Below, piece by piece: positions 1-8,713 of a DNA stretch of 36,283 bases. Both the position numbers and the translations under genes were made by a program. The notes beneath the pieces were generated by a model, which made no database searches, was not told where the DNA came from, and worked only from the letters and a program-made list of their open reading frames with translations. Each line of letters begins with the position of its first letter. Positions within the stretch are counted from its first letter, which is position 1. Origin of the DNA: Holophagales bacterium UBA5066. GTDB lineage: Bacteria; Acidobacteriota; Thermoanaerobaculia; UBA5066. The DNA is taken from the NCBI GenBank assembly GCA_002414905.1, contig DIAY01000163.1:1-36283 (forward strand). The letters run 5' to 3'.

Positions 1-989
1 GCCCCGGCCGACAGGCCCGTGGCGGCATCGATGGGAAGGCTCCAGATCGCCGCCGTGGTCGTCAGCTCGCTCCACGCGACCTTTCGTCCGTCGGCCGAGA
101 AGCTCGGGCTCCGGACAACCTCGGCGCGGACGGGCGTGACCGCTTCGGCGGGACCTGTCCCGGTCCCCCCGCTGTCGTCGAGCGGCAGGCGGTAGAGGGC
201 GTAGCTTCCCTGCTCGTTCTGCGCCCCGAACCAGAGGGCCTTTCCGTCGGGAGAGACCCGCGGCTCGTAGAGCCGCGTCCCGGCGTGGAGTCTCACGAGG
301 TCGGTCCCGTCGGGCCGGACGGACCAGATCTCCGCCTGCGAGAGGCGCGGTTCAGTGGTCACAAAGTAGAGCCGGGTGCCGTCGGGCGACCAGGTGGGTG
401 CGCCGTGCCCGCCCTTCGGGTTCCCGGCCGTCGTCACGCTGAGGGCCGAACCGCCGTTGGCGCCGACGATCCAGAGCGTCGACGGGGACAGTCCCGGCGC
501 GGCGGTGGCGGCGACGTCCGTCATCGGCGTCGACTGGAAGGCGATCCGCTTGCCGTCGGGCGAGAAGGAGGGACGCGAGCCGAACGCCGCGAGGAGACGC
601 GGCTTTCCGCCCGCGGCCGGGACGATCCAGAGGCCGCCGCGATCCTTGGAGTGGAACGCGATGAGGTTGCCGTCGGGGGACCAGGCCGGCTGAACGCTGT
701 TGTTTCCGTCCCGCGTCAACGGACGGCCGGGGCCGCCGGCGAGCTGGCGGACGTGGATCTCGAGCTTGCCGTTCGTCATGACCGCCGTAGCGAGCTCGTC
801 GCCGCGCGGGGAGAGCGCCGGGTAGAGCTCCAGGGCGCTCGAGCTTCCGAGAGGCTTCGGGGTGCCGGAGGGCCCCGGGACGGGCCGGGAAGGCCGGGCA
901 CCGCACCCGGCTGCCGCGAGAAGGGTCGCGACGATCACGGCCGCGAAAGAGACCCCTTCCTTGCCCGTGGCGGTGGCATGGTTCTTCAT
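1..989 (-). CDS. PD40/TolB-type beta-propeller lipoprotein, C-terminus cut by window edge
   Basis: The frame runs open off the left edge, so only the first 329 codons are visible. The ATG at 989 gives a lipoprotein signal: a hydrophobic run ending LLAAAGC, with the lipidated cysteine at residue 29. From about residue 45 the protein shows repeated PD40 (WD40-like) blades with the hallmark W/FSPDG pattern (AWSPDGNLIAF, SFSPDGKRIAF, TWSPDGTRLYF, RVSPDGKALWF, SFSADGRKVAW). This is the propeller found in TolB and in many secreted acidobacterial proteins. It is probably anchored in the outer or inner membrane and binds a partner or polymer; no catalytic domain is seen in the visible part. It could be the N-terminal half of a larger protein such as a DPP-IV-like peptidase. 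It stands divergent to the S8 protease. Confidence 0.85.
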   Translation of the reverse strand, partial: MKNHATATGKEGVSFAAVIVATLLAAAGCGARPSRPVPGPSGTPKPLGSSSALELYPALSPRGDELATAVMTNGKLEIHVRQLAGGPGRPLTRDGNNSVQPAWSPDGNLIAFHSKDRGGLWIVPAAGGKPRLLAAFGSRPSFSPDGKRIAFQSTPMTDVAATAAPGLSPSTLWIVGANGGSALSVTTAGNPKGGHGAPTWSPDGTRLYFVTTEPRLSQAEIWSVRPDGTDLVRLHAGTRLYEPRVSPDGKALWFGAQNEQGSYALYRLPLDDSGGTGTGPAEAVTPVRAEVVRSPSFSADGRKVAWSELTTTAAIWSLPIDAATGLSAG

Positions 990-1159
990 CAGCGCCTCTG
1001 GGGAGGATCTTAGCCCGAGGCCAGGAGCATGTTGGAGCTGTGGAGCGCGGAACGGACCTCGTGTGGTCCGGTTCCCGGCACCTTGCGAGCATCGACGGAC
1101 TCGCCCGCGGCAGAGGAGAATGTCCGCCGGGGCCTCCCCAGGGCGGCCGCGTGCCGGGG

Positions 1160-1180
1160 GGCGGGATCCGGGATCCCGCC
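1160..1180. repeat. Perfect inverted repeat upstream of the S8 protease
   Basis: GGCGGGATCC (1160-1169) and GGATCCCGCC (1171-1180) are perfect inverted 10-mers around one G. The element lies in the 289-bp divergent region (990-1278) between the PD40 lipoprotein and the protease. It could be a regulator site or an mRNA hairpin just before the protease start. I see nothing else convincing in this intergenic stretch. Confidence 0.5.
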
Positions 1181-1278
1181 TGATTGCGGGCATGGGGGCA
1201 AACGTGACGGATCAGTTTCAGCATGTGAGATCGGTCTCCGGAGAGGCGTACCTCGCCGTCTCCGGTTTCCGCCGCCGG

Positions 1279-3420
1279 ATGACCCGTCCGGTGGCGAAGT
1301 TTGCCGTCGCGATGGCGCTCTGCACGCTTGTCGTCCTGCCGGCGTGGAGGAGCGCCGGCGAGTCCGGCGACGTCCCGGCTTCCATCGTCTCGAAGGTCGC
1401 TGGGTGGGTCCTCTCGGCCACCGCTCAAGCGGGAGAGGCGCCGGTGATGGTCGTCCTTTCGACGCAGGCCGACCTCTCGGGCGCCGCCGCGCTGCCGTCG
1501 AAGGAGGAGAAGGGGCGATTCGTCACGGAGGCGCTACGCAGGACGGCCTGCGAGACCCAGGGGCCCCTCCTCGAGCGCCTCCGCCAGCTCGGGGTTCCCC
1601 ACCGGTCTTTCTTCGCCGCCAACGCCGTCGCGGTGACCGCCGGCCGGGAGCTCGTCCTCGAGCTGGCCTCCCGCGGGGACGTCCGGCGGATCGAGGGAGA
1701 TGCGCGGGTCGCGGCCGATCTCCCGAAACCTCAGGCCGGGGTGTTCGGTGGCTCATCCATCGCCGCGGTCGAGCCCGGGATCACCCAGACGCGTGCTCCG
1801 GAGGTCTGGGCGACAGGGAAAACCGGAGCCGGGATCGTCGTTGCGGGCCAGGACACCGGGATCTCGTGGACCCACCCGGCGCTCCAGGCGGCGTATCGGG
1901 GATGGAACGGCGCAGCGGCCAGTCACGATTACAACTGGCACGACTCGATCCACTCTTCCTTCGGGCCGTGCGGCGCGAACTCCCCGGTCCCCTGCGACGA
2001 CGATGCGCACGGGACCCACACCATGGGCACGGTGGCGGGGCTGAGCGGAGCGAACCAGATCGGGATGGCGCCGGGGGCGCGGTGGATCGGCTGCCGCAAC
2101 ATGGACCAGGGGAACGGGACCCCTTCCACCTACCTCGAGTGCTTTGAGTTCTTCCTCGCACCGTACCCGGTGGGCGGGACCCCGCTCCAGGGCGATCCCG
2201 CGATGGCCCCTCACGTCACGAACAATTCGTGGGGTTGCCCCTTGTCCGAGGGGTGCGCCGCCGACACGCTGAGGCTCGCACTGGTGGCCCAGCGCGCGGC
2301 CGGGATCTTCACGTCGGTCTCGGCGGGGAACTCGGGTCCCGGCTGCTCCTCCGTCTCCGACCCGCCGGCGCATTACGCCGAGAGCTGGACAGTGGGAGCC
2401 CTGCAGACCGGTTCGACTTCGATCGCGTCTTTCAGCAGCCGGGGGCCGGTGACGCTCGACGGGAGCAACCGGACGAAGCCCGATATCGTGGCGCCCGGAA
2501 CGGGGACCCGGTCCTGCACTCTCAGCGGTGGCTACACCACGATGTCCGGGACCTCGATGGCCTCGCCACACGTCGCCGGCGCGGTGGCGCTCGTCTGGTC
2601 CGCGCAGTCCGCGCTCGTCGGCCAGGTCGCGCAGACGGAGAAGATCCTCGCCGACTCGGCGGTGCGGATAGAACCGGTCCCCGCGACGGCGTGCAGCTCC
2701 ACGGCGGGTGTCCTGCCCAACAACGTCTTCGGCTGGGGGAGCCTCGACGTGAAGGCGGCCGTCGACCTCGCCCTCGTGCGGCCGATCCTCTCGGGTCTCT
2801 CTCCGGCGAGCGGCCCGTCCACCGGAGGGACGGCGGTCACGATCCTCGGGGCCAACTTCCCGACCGGTCCGACTCCTCCGACGGTCTCGTTCGGAGGCAT
2901 CGCCTCCTCGTCCGTGATCGTCGATTCGGCGACGAGCCTCGTCGCGCAGGCTCCGCCCCACGCCGCCGGCACGGTCGACGTGACGGTGACGACCGCCGGC
3001 GGGGCGTCGGGGACGATCGGCGGCGCGTTCACATATCTTTCGACGGGAGGCACGGCCTTCCACACGCTCGCTCCCTGCCGGGCCATCGACACGCGATGGG
3101 CGGACGGACCGCTCGGGGGGCCGATTCTCGCGGCCGGCCAGACGAGGGCCTTCAACCTCGCCGGAGCCTGCGGCATCCCGGCGGACGCGGTCGCGGTGGT
3201 CGTCAACGTGACCGCCACGGGGGCCGAAGCGAGCGGGGCGCTGATCGTCTTCTCCCCGGACGGCCCCGTGCCCCAGACCCCTACGCTGCACTACCGGCCC
3301 GGCCAGACGCGGGCGAACCGGGCCTTCGTTTCCCTCGGAGCCGGGGCAGGTTTCGGCGTGTCGAACAGCTCCGCCGGCGCCACGCACGCCATTGTCGACG
3401 TGAGCGGCTTCTTCCGGTAG
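1279..3420 (+). CDS. Secreted subtilisin-like serine protease (S8) with IPT/TIG domain and C-terminal beta module
   Basis: From the ATG at 1279 the protein has 713 residues and opens with a clean signal peptide (MTRPVAKFAVAMALCTLVVLPAW). In-frame ATGs lie upstream at 1192 and 862. The 1192 start would add about 29 residues before the signal peptide, and 862 would run far into the divergent promoter region, so 1279 is preferred, moderately. An inhibitor-I9-like propeptide probably covers residues 50-145. The peptidase triad is visible: Asp192 (GQDTG), His244 (DAHGTHT) and Ser426 (GTSMASPH), with oxyanion Asn351 (SAGNSG). An IPT/TIG immunoglobulin-like domain follows at about residues 505-592. 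The last 120 residues form a module beginning FHTLAPCRAIDTR, seen at the C-terminus of many secreted acidobacterial proteins. The protein is likely exported and autoprocessed. It converges with the OmpA gene, 10 bp between stops. Confidence 0.92.
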   Translation: MTRPVAKFAVAMALCTLVVLPAWRSAGESGDVPASIVSKVAGWVLSATAQAGEAPVMVVLSTQADLSGAAALPSKEEKGRFVTEALRRTACETQGPLLERLRQLGVPHRSFFAANAVAVTAGRELVLELASRGDVRRIEGDARVAADLPKPQAGVFGGSSIAAVEPGITQTRAPEVWATGKTGAGIVVAGQDTGISWTHPALQAAYRGWNGAAASHDYNWHDSIHSSFGPCGANSPVPCDDDAHGTHTMGTVAGLSGANQIGMAPGARWIGCRNMDQGNGTPSTYLECFEFFLAPYPVGGTPLQGDPAMAPHVTNNSWGCPLSEGCAADTLRLALVAQRAAGIFTSVSAGNSGPGCSSVSDPPAHYAESWTVGALQTGSTSIASFSSRGPVTLDGSNRTKPDIVAPGTGTRSCTLSGGYTTMSGTSMASPHVAGAVALVWSAQSALVGQVAQTEKILADSAVRIEPVPATACSSTAGVLPNNVFGWGSLDVKAAVDLALVRPILSGLSPASGPSTGGTAVTILGANFPTGPTPPTVSFGGIASSSVIVDSATSLVAQAPPHAAGTVDVTVTTAGGASGTIGGAFTYLSTGGTAFHTLAPCRAIDTRWADGPLGGPILAAGQTRAFNLAGACGIPADAVAVVVNVTATGAEASGALIVFSPDGPVPQTPTLHYRPGQTRANRAFVSLGAGAGFGVSNSSAGATHAIVDVSGFFR

Positions 3421-3430
3421 AGGGCCGGCG

Positions 3431-4108
3431 CTACTGCGGCAGGATCAGCTCCGTTCGCCGGTTGTTCCCGCGGCCGGCGGATGTCTCGTTCGTGTCGTTC
3501 GGGTACTCCTTCCCGAAGCCCTGCACCTTCAGGCGCTCCTTCGGGACGCCGCGGGCGACGAGGAAATCGGAGACGACGCGTGCGCGGTCCAGCGAGAGCT
3601 TCAGGTTGAGGTCGTCGCTGCCCGTGGAATCGGTGTGGCCGCAGACGTAGACGTCGACGTTGGGGAAGTAGGCCTTCAGGATGTCGGCCTGCTTGTTCAG
3701 GATCGGCAGACCGTCGGGTTTCAGCTCGCTGCGGCCGCTGTCGAAGGAGACCTTCTCGGAATAGTCGAAGACGAGGACCTGCGTGAGCCCGAGCTTCTTC
3801 GCGACCGCCGAGGCGTCGGAGCCGAAGCGGAAGACGAGCTGGGCCTTGTCGGGAGCGAGGATCCGGACGCGCTTCTCGGAGACGGGCGCCCCCTCGCGGC
3901 GTGCCGCGATCGACATCAGCTCGTCGAACGTGGTGACCTGGACCGCGGCCGGCGTCGAACCGACGTCCTTCCCCTTGAAGGTCACGGTCGCCTCTCCCGG
4001 GTCGGACACGACCTCGACGGCCATCTTCAGATCGACCTTCGGGCCGCACGCGGAGACGAATGCGGCAGAGGCGACAACGACGGCAAAGGCCCGCGCACGG
4101 TTTGACAT
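3431..4108 (-). CDS. OmpA-family peptidoglycan-binding lipoprotein with PEGA-like N-terminal domain
   Basis: The protein has 225 residues from the ATG at 4108, preceded by AAGGGAG. An open frame extends upstream to 4306, but that would run inside the kinase gene and bury the signal sequence. The signal ends FVSAC, with the lipid-modified Cys at residue 21. Residues about 30-60 resemble a PEGA domain (DPGEATVTFKGKDVGSTP). Residues about 110-225 form an OmpA C-terminal domain, with the characteristic HTDSTGSDDLNLKLSLDRA segment and RGNNRRTEL near the end. Such domains bind peptidoglycan diaminopimelate from the periplasmic face of the outer membrane. The gene lies 46 bp downstream of a Ser/Thr kinase on the same strand, so co-transcription is likely. 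The periplasmic end of the kinase and this lipoprotein may act in the same envelope function, which is inference. Confidence 0.92.
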   Translation of the reverse strand: MSNRARAFAVVVASAAFVSACGPKVDLKMAVEVVSDPGEATVTFKGKDVGSTPAAVQVTTFDELMSIAARREGAPVSEKRVRILAPDKAQLVFRFGSDASAVAKKLGLTQVLVFDYSEKVSFDSGRSELKPDGLPILNKQADILKAYFPNVDVYVCGHTDSTGSDDLNLKLSLDRARVVSDFLVARGVPKERLKVQGFGKEYPNDTNETSAGRGNNRRTELILPQ

Positions 4109-4154
4109 GGGGACTCCCTTCAGTGGATTCGGTGCAGATGATACCGGGAGACGG

Positions 4155-5720
4155 TCAGGGAAGCTGGACGTAGACGACGAGCCGCGCCGAGGCAACCGGT
4201 GCGCCCGCTGAGTCGACCGCGGGGCGCCATTTCCACCGGGGGAGGGCATCGAGGACGAACCGTCCGCATTCGGGGGGCGCGTCCGACGGGAAGAGGCGCG
4301 GCGCAAAGACGTTTCCGTCCGGGTCCACGGCGAAGCCGACGGTCACGGCGGCGCCGGAGCAGCCGGAAGGAGGCGCTCCCGCGAACGGCGGGTCGGGCGT
4401 CAGGCGCTCCGGGAGCGTGACCGGCCTGCGCGGAGTAGGGGGTGCCGCGTCGGGAGGGTGCGTCGGGCGCAGGACTCGAAGCGGCGCCGCCGTCGGCTCC
4501 GGATCGGGGATCTTGATGTCCGGGATCGGCGCCGGAGTCGCCGACGGTGCCGTCACCGGGGTCGGCGCCGGCGGGAGGGTTGCGGGCGCTCCTTTCACGG
4601 GCGTTCTGCCAGGGAGGAGGACGACGAGCCCCGTCCCGGCCAGGGCAAACAGGAGGATGACGAACCCCGCGGCTACAGGGACGACGTACGAACGGTGCGA
4701 CGGCGCGCTCAGGGCGGAGGTCGCGACGGCGCGCGTCGGCGCCGGGACTGCACGTGCCGGGATCGGCGGCGGGGCGGGGCCGAGGACGGTCGGATCGGGC
4801 GAGGGAGGGGTCGGCGCGAGTGGCGCGCCGGCCTGCAGGTTTCCGGACCCGAGCGCCATGGTCGCCGCGGCCTCCGCCGGGCGGTCGGCGAGATAGGCCT
4901 CGAGCGCAGCCCTCATGGCGCGTGCGGAGCGGAAGCGCCGATCCGGCTCGCGCTCGAGCGCATGCATGACGATCGCGGTGAAGGTGGGGTCGGCCCCGGG
5001 CCGCACTGCACCGAGAGGCCGCGGCGGCTGGGTCAATCTGAGGATGACGGCCTGAAGCGGATCGTCGGCTTCAAACGGATAGGCTCCGGAGACGGACTTG
5101 TAGAGAGTCACGCCGAGGGCGTAGAGATCCGCGCGGCCGTCGAGCTTCTTACCCTGCGCCTGCTCCGGGGCGACGTAGGCGGGGGTCCCGAGGAGGAAGC
5201 CGGTCTGCGTCTTGACGAGCGACCCGGCTGATTTCGCGATACCGAAGTCCATGAGGAACGGCCGGCCGTCGCGGTCCAGGATGACGTTCTCAGGCTTGAT
5301 GTCGCGGTGGACGATCCCGCGGGCGTGGCTGTACTCGAGCGCCTGGAGGAGGGGAATGGCGATGCGGGCCGCCTCCTTCTCCGGAAGGGGGCCCCGTTCC
5401 CGGACCTCTCCCGAAAGGGTCCTTCCCTCGACGAGCTGCATCGAATACCAGTAGATCCCCTCGGTCTGGCCGAAGTCGTAGACCTTGACGATCGAAGGGT
5501 GCTCGAGGGCCGCCGCGAGGCGGACCTCCTGCGTGAAGCGTCGGGAGAAGTCCTCGTCGGCCTGGTGGCCCGGCGCGAGGACTTTCAGGGCCTCGCTCCG
5601 CTCCAGACGCGGGTTCCAGACCTGGTAGACGGTGGCAAAACCGCCCCGCCCCAGTTCCCGGTCGATCCGGAAGCGGCCCTCGAGCAGCCGCCGCAGCTCC
5701 CCGAAGTCGTCTTTTCCCAT
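4155..5720 (-). CDS. Transmembrane Ser/Thr protein kinase with C-terminal TonB-like domain
   Basis: This is a 521-residue Hanks-type (PknB-like) kinase. The cytoplasmic kinase domain covers about residues 17-280: glycine loop GRGGFATVY, ATP-lysine K46, catalytic loop HRDIKPEN, DFG, and APE (VAPEQA). It therefore looks catalytically complete. A Pro/Ala-rich linker follows, then one membrane segment at about 343-370 (VPVAAGFVILLFALAGTGLV). A second Pro-rich linker leads to a C-terminal domain (about 452-521) that resembles the TonB C-terminal fold, with two cysteines and the segment VTVGFAVDPDGNVFAPRLF followed by RWKWRPA. The last domain would be periplasmic. The gene sits 19 bp downstream of the pyrophosphatase and 46 bp upstream of the OmpA lipoprotein, suggesting a three-gene operon. 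PASTA or TPR sensor domains are common in this position; a TonB-like one is unusual. Confidence 0.93.
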   Translation of the reverse strand: MGKDDFGELRRLLEGRFRIDRELGRGGFATVYQVWNPRLERSEALKVLAPGHQADEDFSRRFTQEVRLAAALEHPSIVKVYDFGQTEGIYWYSMQLVEGRTLSGEVRERGPLPEKEAARIAIPLLQALEYSHARGIVHRDIKPENVILDRDGRPFLMDFGIAKSAGSLVKTQTGFLLGTPAYVAPEQAQGKKLDGRADLYALGVTLYKSVSGAYPFEADDPLQAVILRLTQPPRPLGAVRPGADPTFTAIVMHALEREPDRRFRSARAMRAALEAYLADRPAEAAATMALGSGNLQAGAPLAPTPPSPDPTVLGPAPPPIPARAVPAPTRAVATSALSAPSHRSYVVPVAAGFVILLFALAGTGLVVLLPGRTPVKGAPATLPPAPTPVTAPSATPAPIPDIKIPDPEPTAAPLRVLRPTHPPDAAPPTPRRPVTLPERLTPDPPFAGAPPSGCSGAAVTVGFAVDPDGNVFAPRLFPSDAPPECGRFVLDALPRWKWRPAVDSAGAPVASARLVVYVQLP

Positions 5721-5739
5721 CTCCCCGAGGCGTCTTCTC

Positions 5740-6426
5740 TCAGCCCCGCAGGGCCGCCGTCAGAAGCTCGCGGAGCTTGCCGAACTTCTCGTCGTAGTCG
5801 GCCAGGCTCCGGCGGATCACCTCGTGGGCCTCTTCGCGGCCGTAGACGTGCGTGATCTCGACGCGGTGCGGCTGAAGGGAGTCGGGGGGCTGCTTGTAGG
5901 TGAGGAAATAGTGCTTGAGCCGGTCGACGAGCGCCGGAGGAAGCTGGTAGATCTCGCGCAGCTGCCCATACACGGCGTCCCCTTCGAGGACGGCGACGAT
6001 CTTGTCGTCGGCCTCGAAGTCGTCGATCATTCTCAGGCCCCCGATCGGGATGACGTCCATCAGGACGTCGCCGTGAGAGATGGTTTTCTCGGAGAGGACG
6101 CAGACGTCGAGCGGGTCTCCGTCTCCCACGATCCCGTCCCTCTTCGTCTTCTGCGCGCAGAAGGCGGCATTTTTCTCTCCACAGAATGTCTGGGGGATGA
6201 AGCCGTAGAGAGACGGGTAGACGTTCGAGAACTTCTGCGGGCGGTCGATCTTCAGGTAGCCGGTCGTCTTGTCGAGCTCGTACTTGACCGGGTCGGTCGG
6301 GACGATCTCGATGTAGGCCGTGACCTGGTCGGGAGCTTTGTCGCCTATGGAAATGCCGTGCCACGGGTGGGGCCGGAAGAGCAGGGGAAGAAGCTCCCAA
6401 AGCGGCCCGGTCGGAGGTTCTCGCAT
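5740..6426 (-). CDS. ppa: Inorganic pyrophosphatase, family I
   Basis: This 228-residue protein hydrolyses pyrophosphate to phosphate in the cytoplasm and so pulls biosynthetic reactions forward. The family I metal-binding signature DGDPLDV is present, with Asp102, Asp104 and Asp107. The segments KYELDKTTGYLKIDRP and YPSLYGFIPQTFCG match substrate-site blocks of soluble pyrophosphatases. At 228 residues it is longer than the compact E. coli type (about 175), with an extended N-terminus containing HPWHGISIG, as in some longer bacterial and eukaryote-like forms. The ATG at 6426 has no clear Shine-Dalgarno sequence. It is the first gene of a probable minus-strand operon with the kinase and OmpA lipoprotein, and is divergent from the helicase gene. 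Confidence 0.95.
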   Translation of the reverse strand: MREPPTGPLWELLPLLFRPHPWHGISIGDKAPDQVTAYIEIVPTDPVKYELDKTTGYLKIDRPQKFSNVYPSLYGFIPQTFCGEKNAAFCAQKTKRDGIVGDGDPLDVCVLSEKTISHGDVLMDVIPIGGLRMIDDFEADDKIVAVLEGDAVYGQLREIYQLPPALVDRLKHYFLTYKQPPDSLQPHRVEITHVYGREEAHEVIRRSLADYDEKFGKLRELLTAALRG

Positions 6427-6530
6427 GTGGCAACGCTAACAGAAACCGCGGGCTCCGGACTGGACTCGCCGGGCGGCGTGTGGCAGGGACGCGCGCACGC
6501 GGCGCCCGGGCCGCGAGATACTCCGGGCCG

Positions 6531-8648
6531 ATGCCGGCCCCAGGTCCGCCCCCCGCGCCCAGGCGCTACGTCCTTCGCCGGGCTGCGCCCGCAAAGAGCT
6601 ACCGGATCGACTACTACCGCGAGCTGAACGCCGAGCAGCAGGCCGTCGTCTTCGCCCCGGACGGCCCGACCGTGGTCGTGGCGGGGGCCGGATCGGGGAA
6701 GACGCGGACCCTCGTCTACCGCGTTTCCCGGCTCGTCGAGGACGGTGTCGCCCCCGAAGCGCTCCTCCTCCTCACGTTCACGAACCGGGCGGCGAAGGAG
6801 ATGACCCGGCGGGTCGAGGCCCTCCTCGGCGCCGACCTCGCGCGGATGACGGCGGGCACGTTCCACTCGGTCGGTGCACGGCTCCTCAGGCCGCATGCGG
6901 ACCTTCTCGGCTACCGGTCGAACTTCTCGATCCTGGACTCGGAGGACACCAGGGACCTCCTCGAGTCGGCCACGTCCGACCTCGGGATCCCGGTGACCGA
7001 GCGGCGCTTCCCGAAGGGCGACCTCCTGCGCGCCATCGTCTCCTTCGCGGCGAACACGGGCCAGAAGGTCGATGGGGTGATCGGTCGCGACTACCCGCAC
7101 CTCCTCACCCAGCTCGAGCCGGTGAAGGCGGTCATCCGCCGCTACCTCGAGCGGAAGGTCCACGCGAACGCGATGGACTACGACGATCTGCTTCTCAACT
7201 GGAAGCGTCTCCTCGAGACGCACCCCGAGGTCAGGAAGGCGCTCGCCCTGAGGTTCCGCTCCATCCTCGTCGACGAGTTCCAGGACGTGAACCACCTCCA
7301 GGCCGAGATCGTCGACCTCCTCGCGCGGGACGCCGAACCGAAGAACGTCATGGTCGTCGGCGATGACGCGCAGTCGATCTACTCCTTCCGCGGCGCCGAC
7401 GCCGAGGCGCTCCTCGGTTTCCCCGACCGCTACCCCGGAGCCGCGATCTACCGCCTCGAGACGAACTACCGCTCGACGCCCGAGATCCTGAAGCTCGCCG
7501 ATGCCTCCATAGCTCAGAACTCCCGGCGCTACGAGAAGAGCCTCGTGCCGACGCGCGAGGCCGGCGTTCCCGTCGCCGTCGTCGGAGCCCGCGACCTGGC
7601 CCAGCAGGCCGAGTTCGTGGCGCAGCGCGTCCTCGAGCTGCGCGACGAGGGGACGCCCCTTTCGGAGATCGGAGTCCTCTACCGCGCGCACTTCCAGGCG
7701 CTGGAGCTCCAGATCGAGCTGACGCGGCGCGGCATCCCGTACGAGGTTCGCTCGGGGCTGCGCTTCTTCGAGCAGGCACACGTCAAGGACGTCCTCGCCC
7801 ACCTGCGCCTCCTCGTGAACCCGAAGGACGAGATGTCCTTCAAGCGCGCCCTCAAGCTTCTCCCGAAGGTGGGGGAGCGGACGGCGGCCGTTCTCTGGGA
7901 GGCCGTTTCCGAGGCGCCCGAGCCGCTCGCCGCCTTCCTCGCGCTCGAGCTGGGGAAGGCACCTTCCGGCGCGCGCGCAGGGCTCCTGCGCTTCCGCGAA
8001 ACGATGAAGACGCTGAAGAAGCCCTCGTACCTCTCCTCTCCCGCCGAGGCGATCCGCTACGTCGTCGACGACGGCGGCTACGGCGAGGTGGCGAAGGGGA
8101 AGTTCCCGAACCACTCCGCGCGGATCGACGACCTCGAGGCGCTGGCGCAGTTCGCCCTGGCCTACGACGACGTCAGCCGCTTCCTCGAGGAGGTGACCCT
8201 CTTCGGTGATCCGGCCGGTGAGGACAACGTCGCCGGCGAGGAGGACGACGAGCGGATCGTCCTTTCCTCGGTCCACCAGGCCAAGGGGCTCGAGTGGAAG
8301 GCCGTCTTCGTCCTCGGCCTGCAGGAAGACCGCTTCCCGAACCTTCGAGCCGCACGGACGCCCGAGGGACTCGAGGAGGAGCGCCGGCTCTTCTACGTGG
8401 CCGTCACCCGGGCGAAGGACGAGCTGATGCTCGTTCACCCCCTCTCGGCCTACGACCGCTACGGCATCGTCGTCGTCACCGAGCCGAGCCAGTTCCTCCG
8501 CGAGCTCCCCGATACGCTCTACGAGCGCTGGGTCCTCGACGAAACGGTCGCCCCCGCTCCCGGTTCCTCTCTCGCCCCCGCTCCCGACCACCCCCGCCTC
8601 ACCGCGGACCCGACCCTCGCCCCCGACGACGACGACCCGATAAATTAG
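6531..8648 (+). CDS. UvrD/PcrA/Rep-type superfamily 1 DNA helicase
   Basis: From the ATG at 6531 the protein has 705 residues; a GTG at 6480 in the same frame would add 17. Helicase motifs appear in order: Q-motif region ELNAEQQAVV, Walker A AGAGSGKT (51-58), motif Ia LLTFTNRAAKEM, Walker B VDEFQDVN, motif III GDDAQSIYSFRGA, motif IV TNYRST, motif V SSVHQAKGLEW and motif VI VAVTRAKDEL. It should be an ATP-dependent 3'-5' translocase acting in repair or in resolving replication blocks. It carries VDEFQD rather than the commoner VDE(Y/F)QDTN, and lacks the long C-terminal tail of UvrD. I therefore name it only to the UvrD/PcrA/Rep group. The stop codon abuts a REP-like repeat at 8648. Confidence 0.93.
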   Translation: MPAPGPPPAPRRYVLRRAAPAKSYRIDYYRELNAEQQAVVFAPDGPTVVVAGAGSGKTRTLVYRVSRLVEDGVAPEALLLLTFTNRAAKEMTRRVEALLGADLARMTAGTFHSVGARLLRPHADLLGYRSNFSILDSEDTRDLLESATSDLGIPVTERRFPKGDLLRAIVSFAANTGQKVDGVIGRDYPHLLTQLEPVKAVIRRYLERKVHANAMDYDDLLLNWKRLLETHPEVRKALALRFRSILVDEFQDVNHLQAEIVDLLARDAEPKNVMVVGDDAQSIYSFRGADAEALLGFPDRYPGAAIYRLETNYRSTPEILKLADASIAQNSRRYEKSLVPTREAGVPVAVVGARDLAQQAEFVAQRVLELRDEGTPLSEIGVLYRAHFQALELQIELTRRGIPYEVRSGLRFFEQAHVKDVLAHLRLLVNPKDEMSFKRALKLLPKVGERTAAVLWEAVSEAPEPLAAFLALELGKAPSGARAGLLRFRETMKTLKKPSYLSSPAEAIRYVVDDGGYGEVAKGKFPNHSARIDDLEALAQFALAYDDVSRFLEEVTLFGDPAGEDNVAGEEDDERIVLSSVHQAKGLEWKAVFVLGLQEDRFPNLRAARTPEGLEEERRLFYVAVTRAKDELMLVHPLSAYDRYGIVVVTEPSQFLRELPDTLYERWVLDETVAPAPGSSLAPAPDHPRLTADPTLAPDDDDPIN

Positions 8649-8688
8649 GGGTCTGAATTGGGGGTCAGGTCTTGTTTTTATATTATAG
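8648..8688 (+). repeat. REP-like dispersed repeat, copy A
   Basis: This AT-rich element lies directly after the helicase stop in a convergent gap of 65 bp. It contains GGGGTCTGAATTG followed by the shared core GGGGTCAGGTCTTG (8661-8674) and an ATTAT-ending T-rich tail. The same 14-base core, followed by TTTT-N-TATT, occurs on the minus strand at 13857-13880 and 25671-25694. Composition differs sharply from the surrounding high-GC sequence. The T-rich tail might also help terminate helicase transcription. Confidence 0.75.
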
Positions 8689-8713
8689 GGAGAGGGACGG
8701 AGAAACGGCGCCG

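Noticed and set aside
352..1428. A 358-codon minus-strand frame over the lipoprotein and protease starts
   Set aside because: It conflicts with the PD40 reading in another minus frame, which has clear SPDG blades and a lipobox. The product is low-complexity Arg-rich.
1753..3387. A 544-codon minus-strand frame antisense to the protease
   Set aside because: The plus strand encodes an unmistakable S8 peptidase. The antisense product has no recognisable domain.
6345..8591. A 748-codon minus-strand frame antisense to the helicase
   Set aside because: All helicase motifs are on the plus strand; this frame is a composition artefact.
8648..8713. An insertion sequence remnant
   Set aside because: There is no transposase fragment or terminal inverted repeat; the short recurring core fits a REP-like element better.
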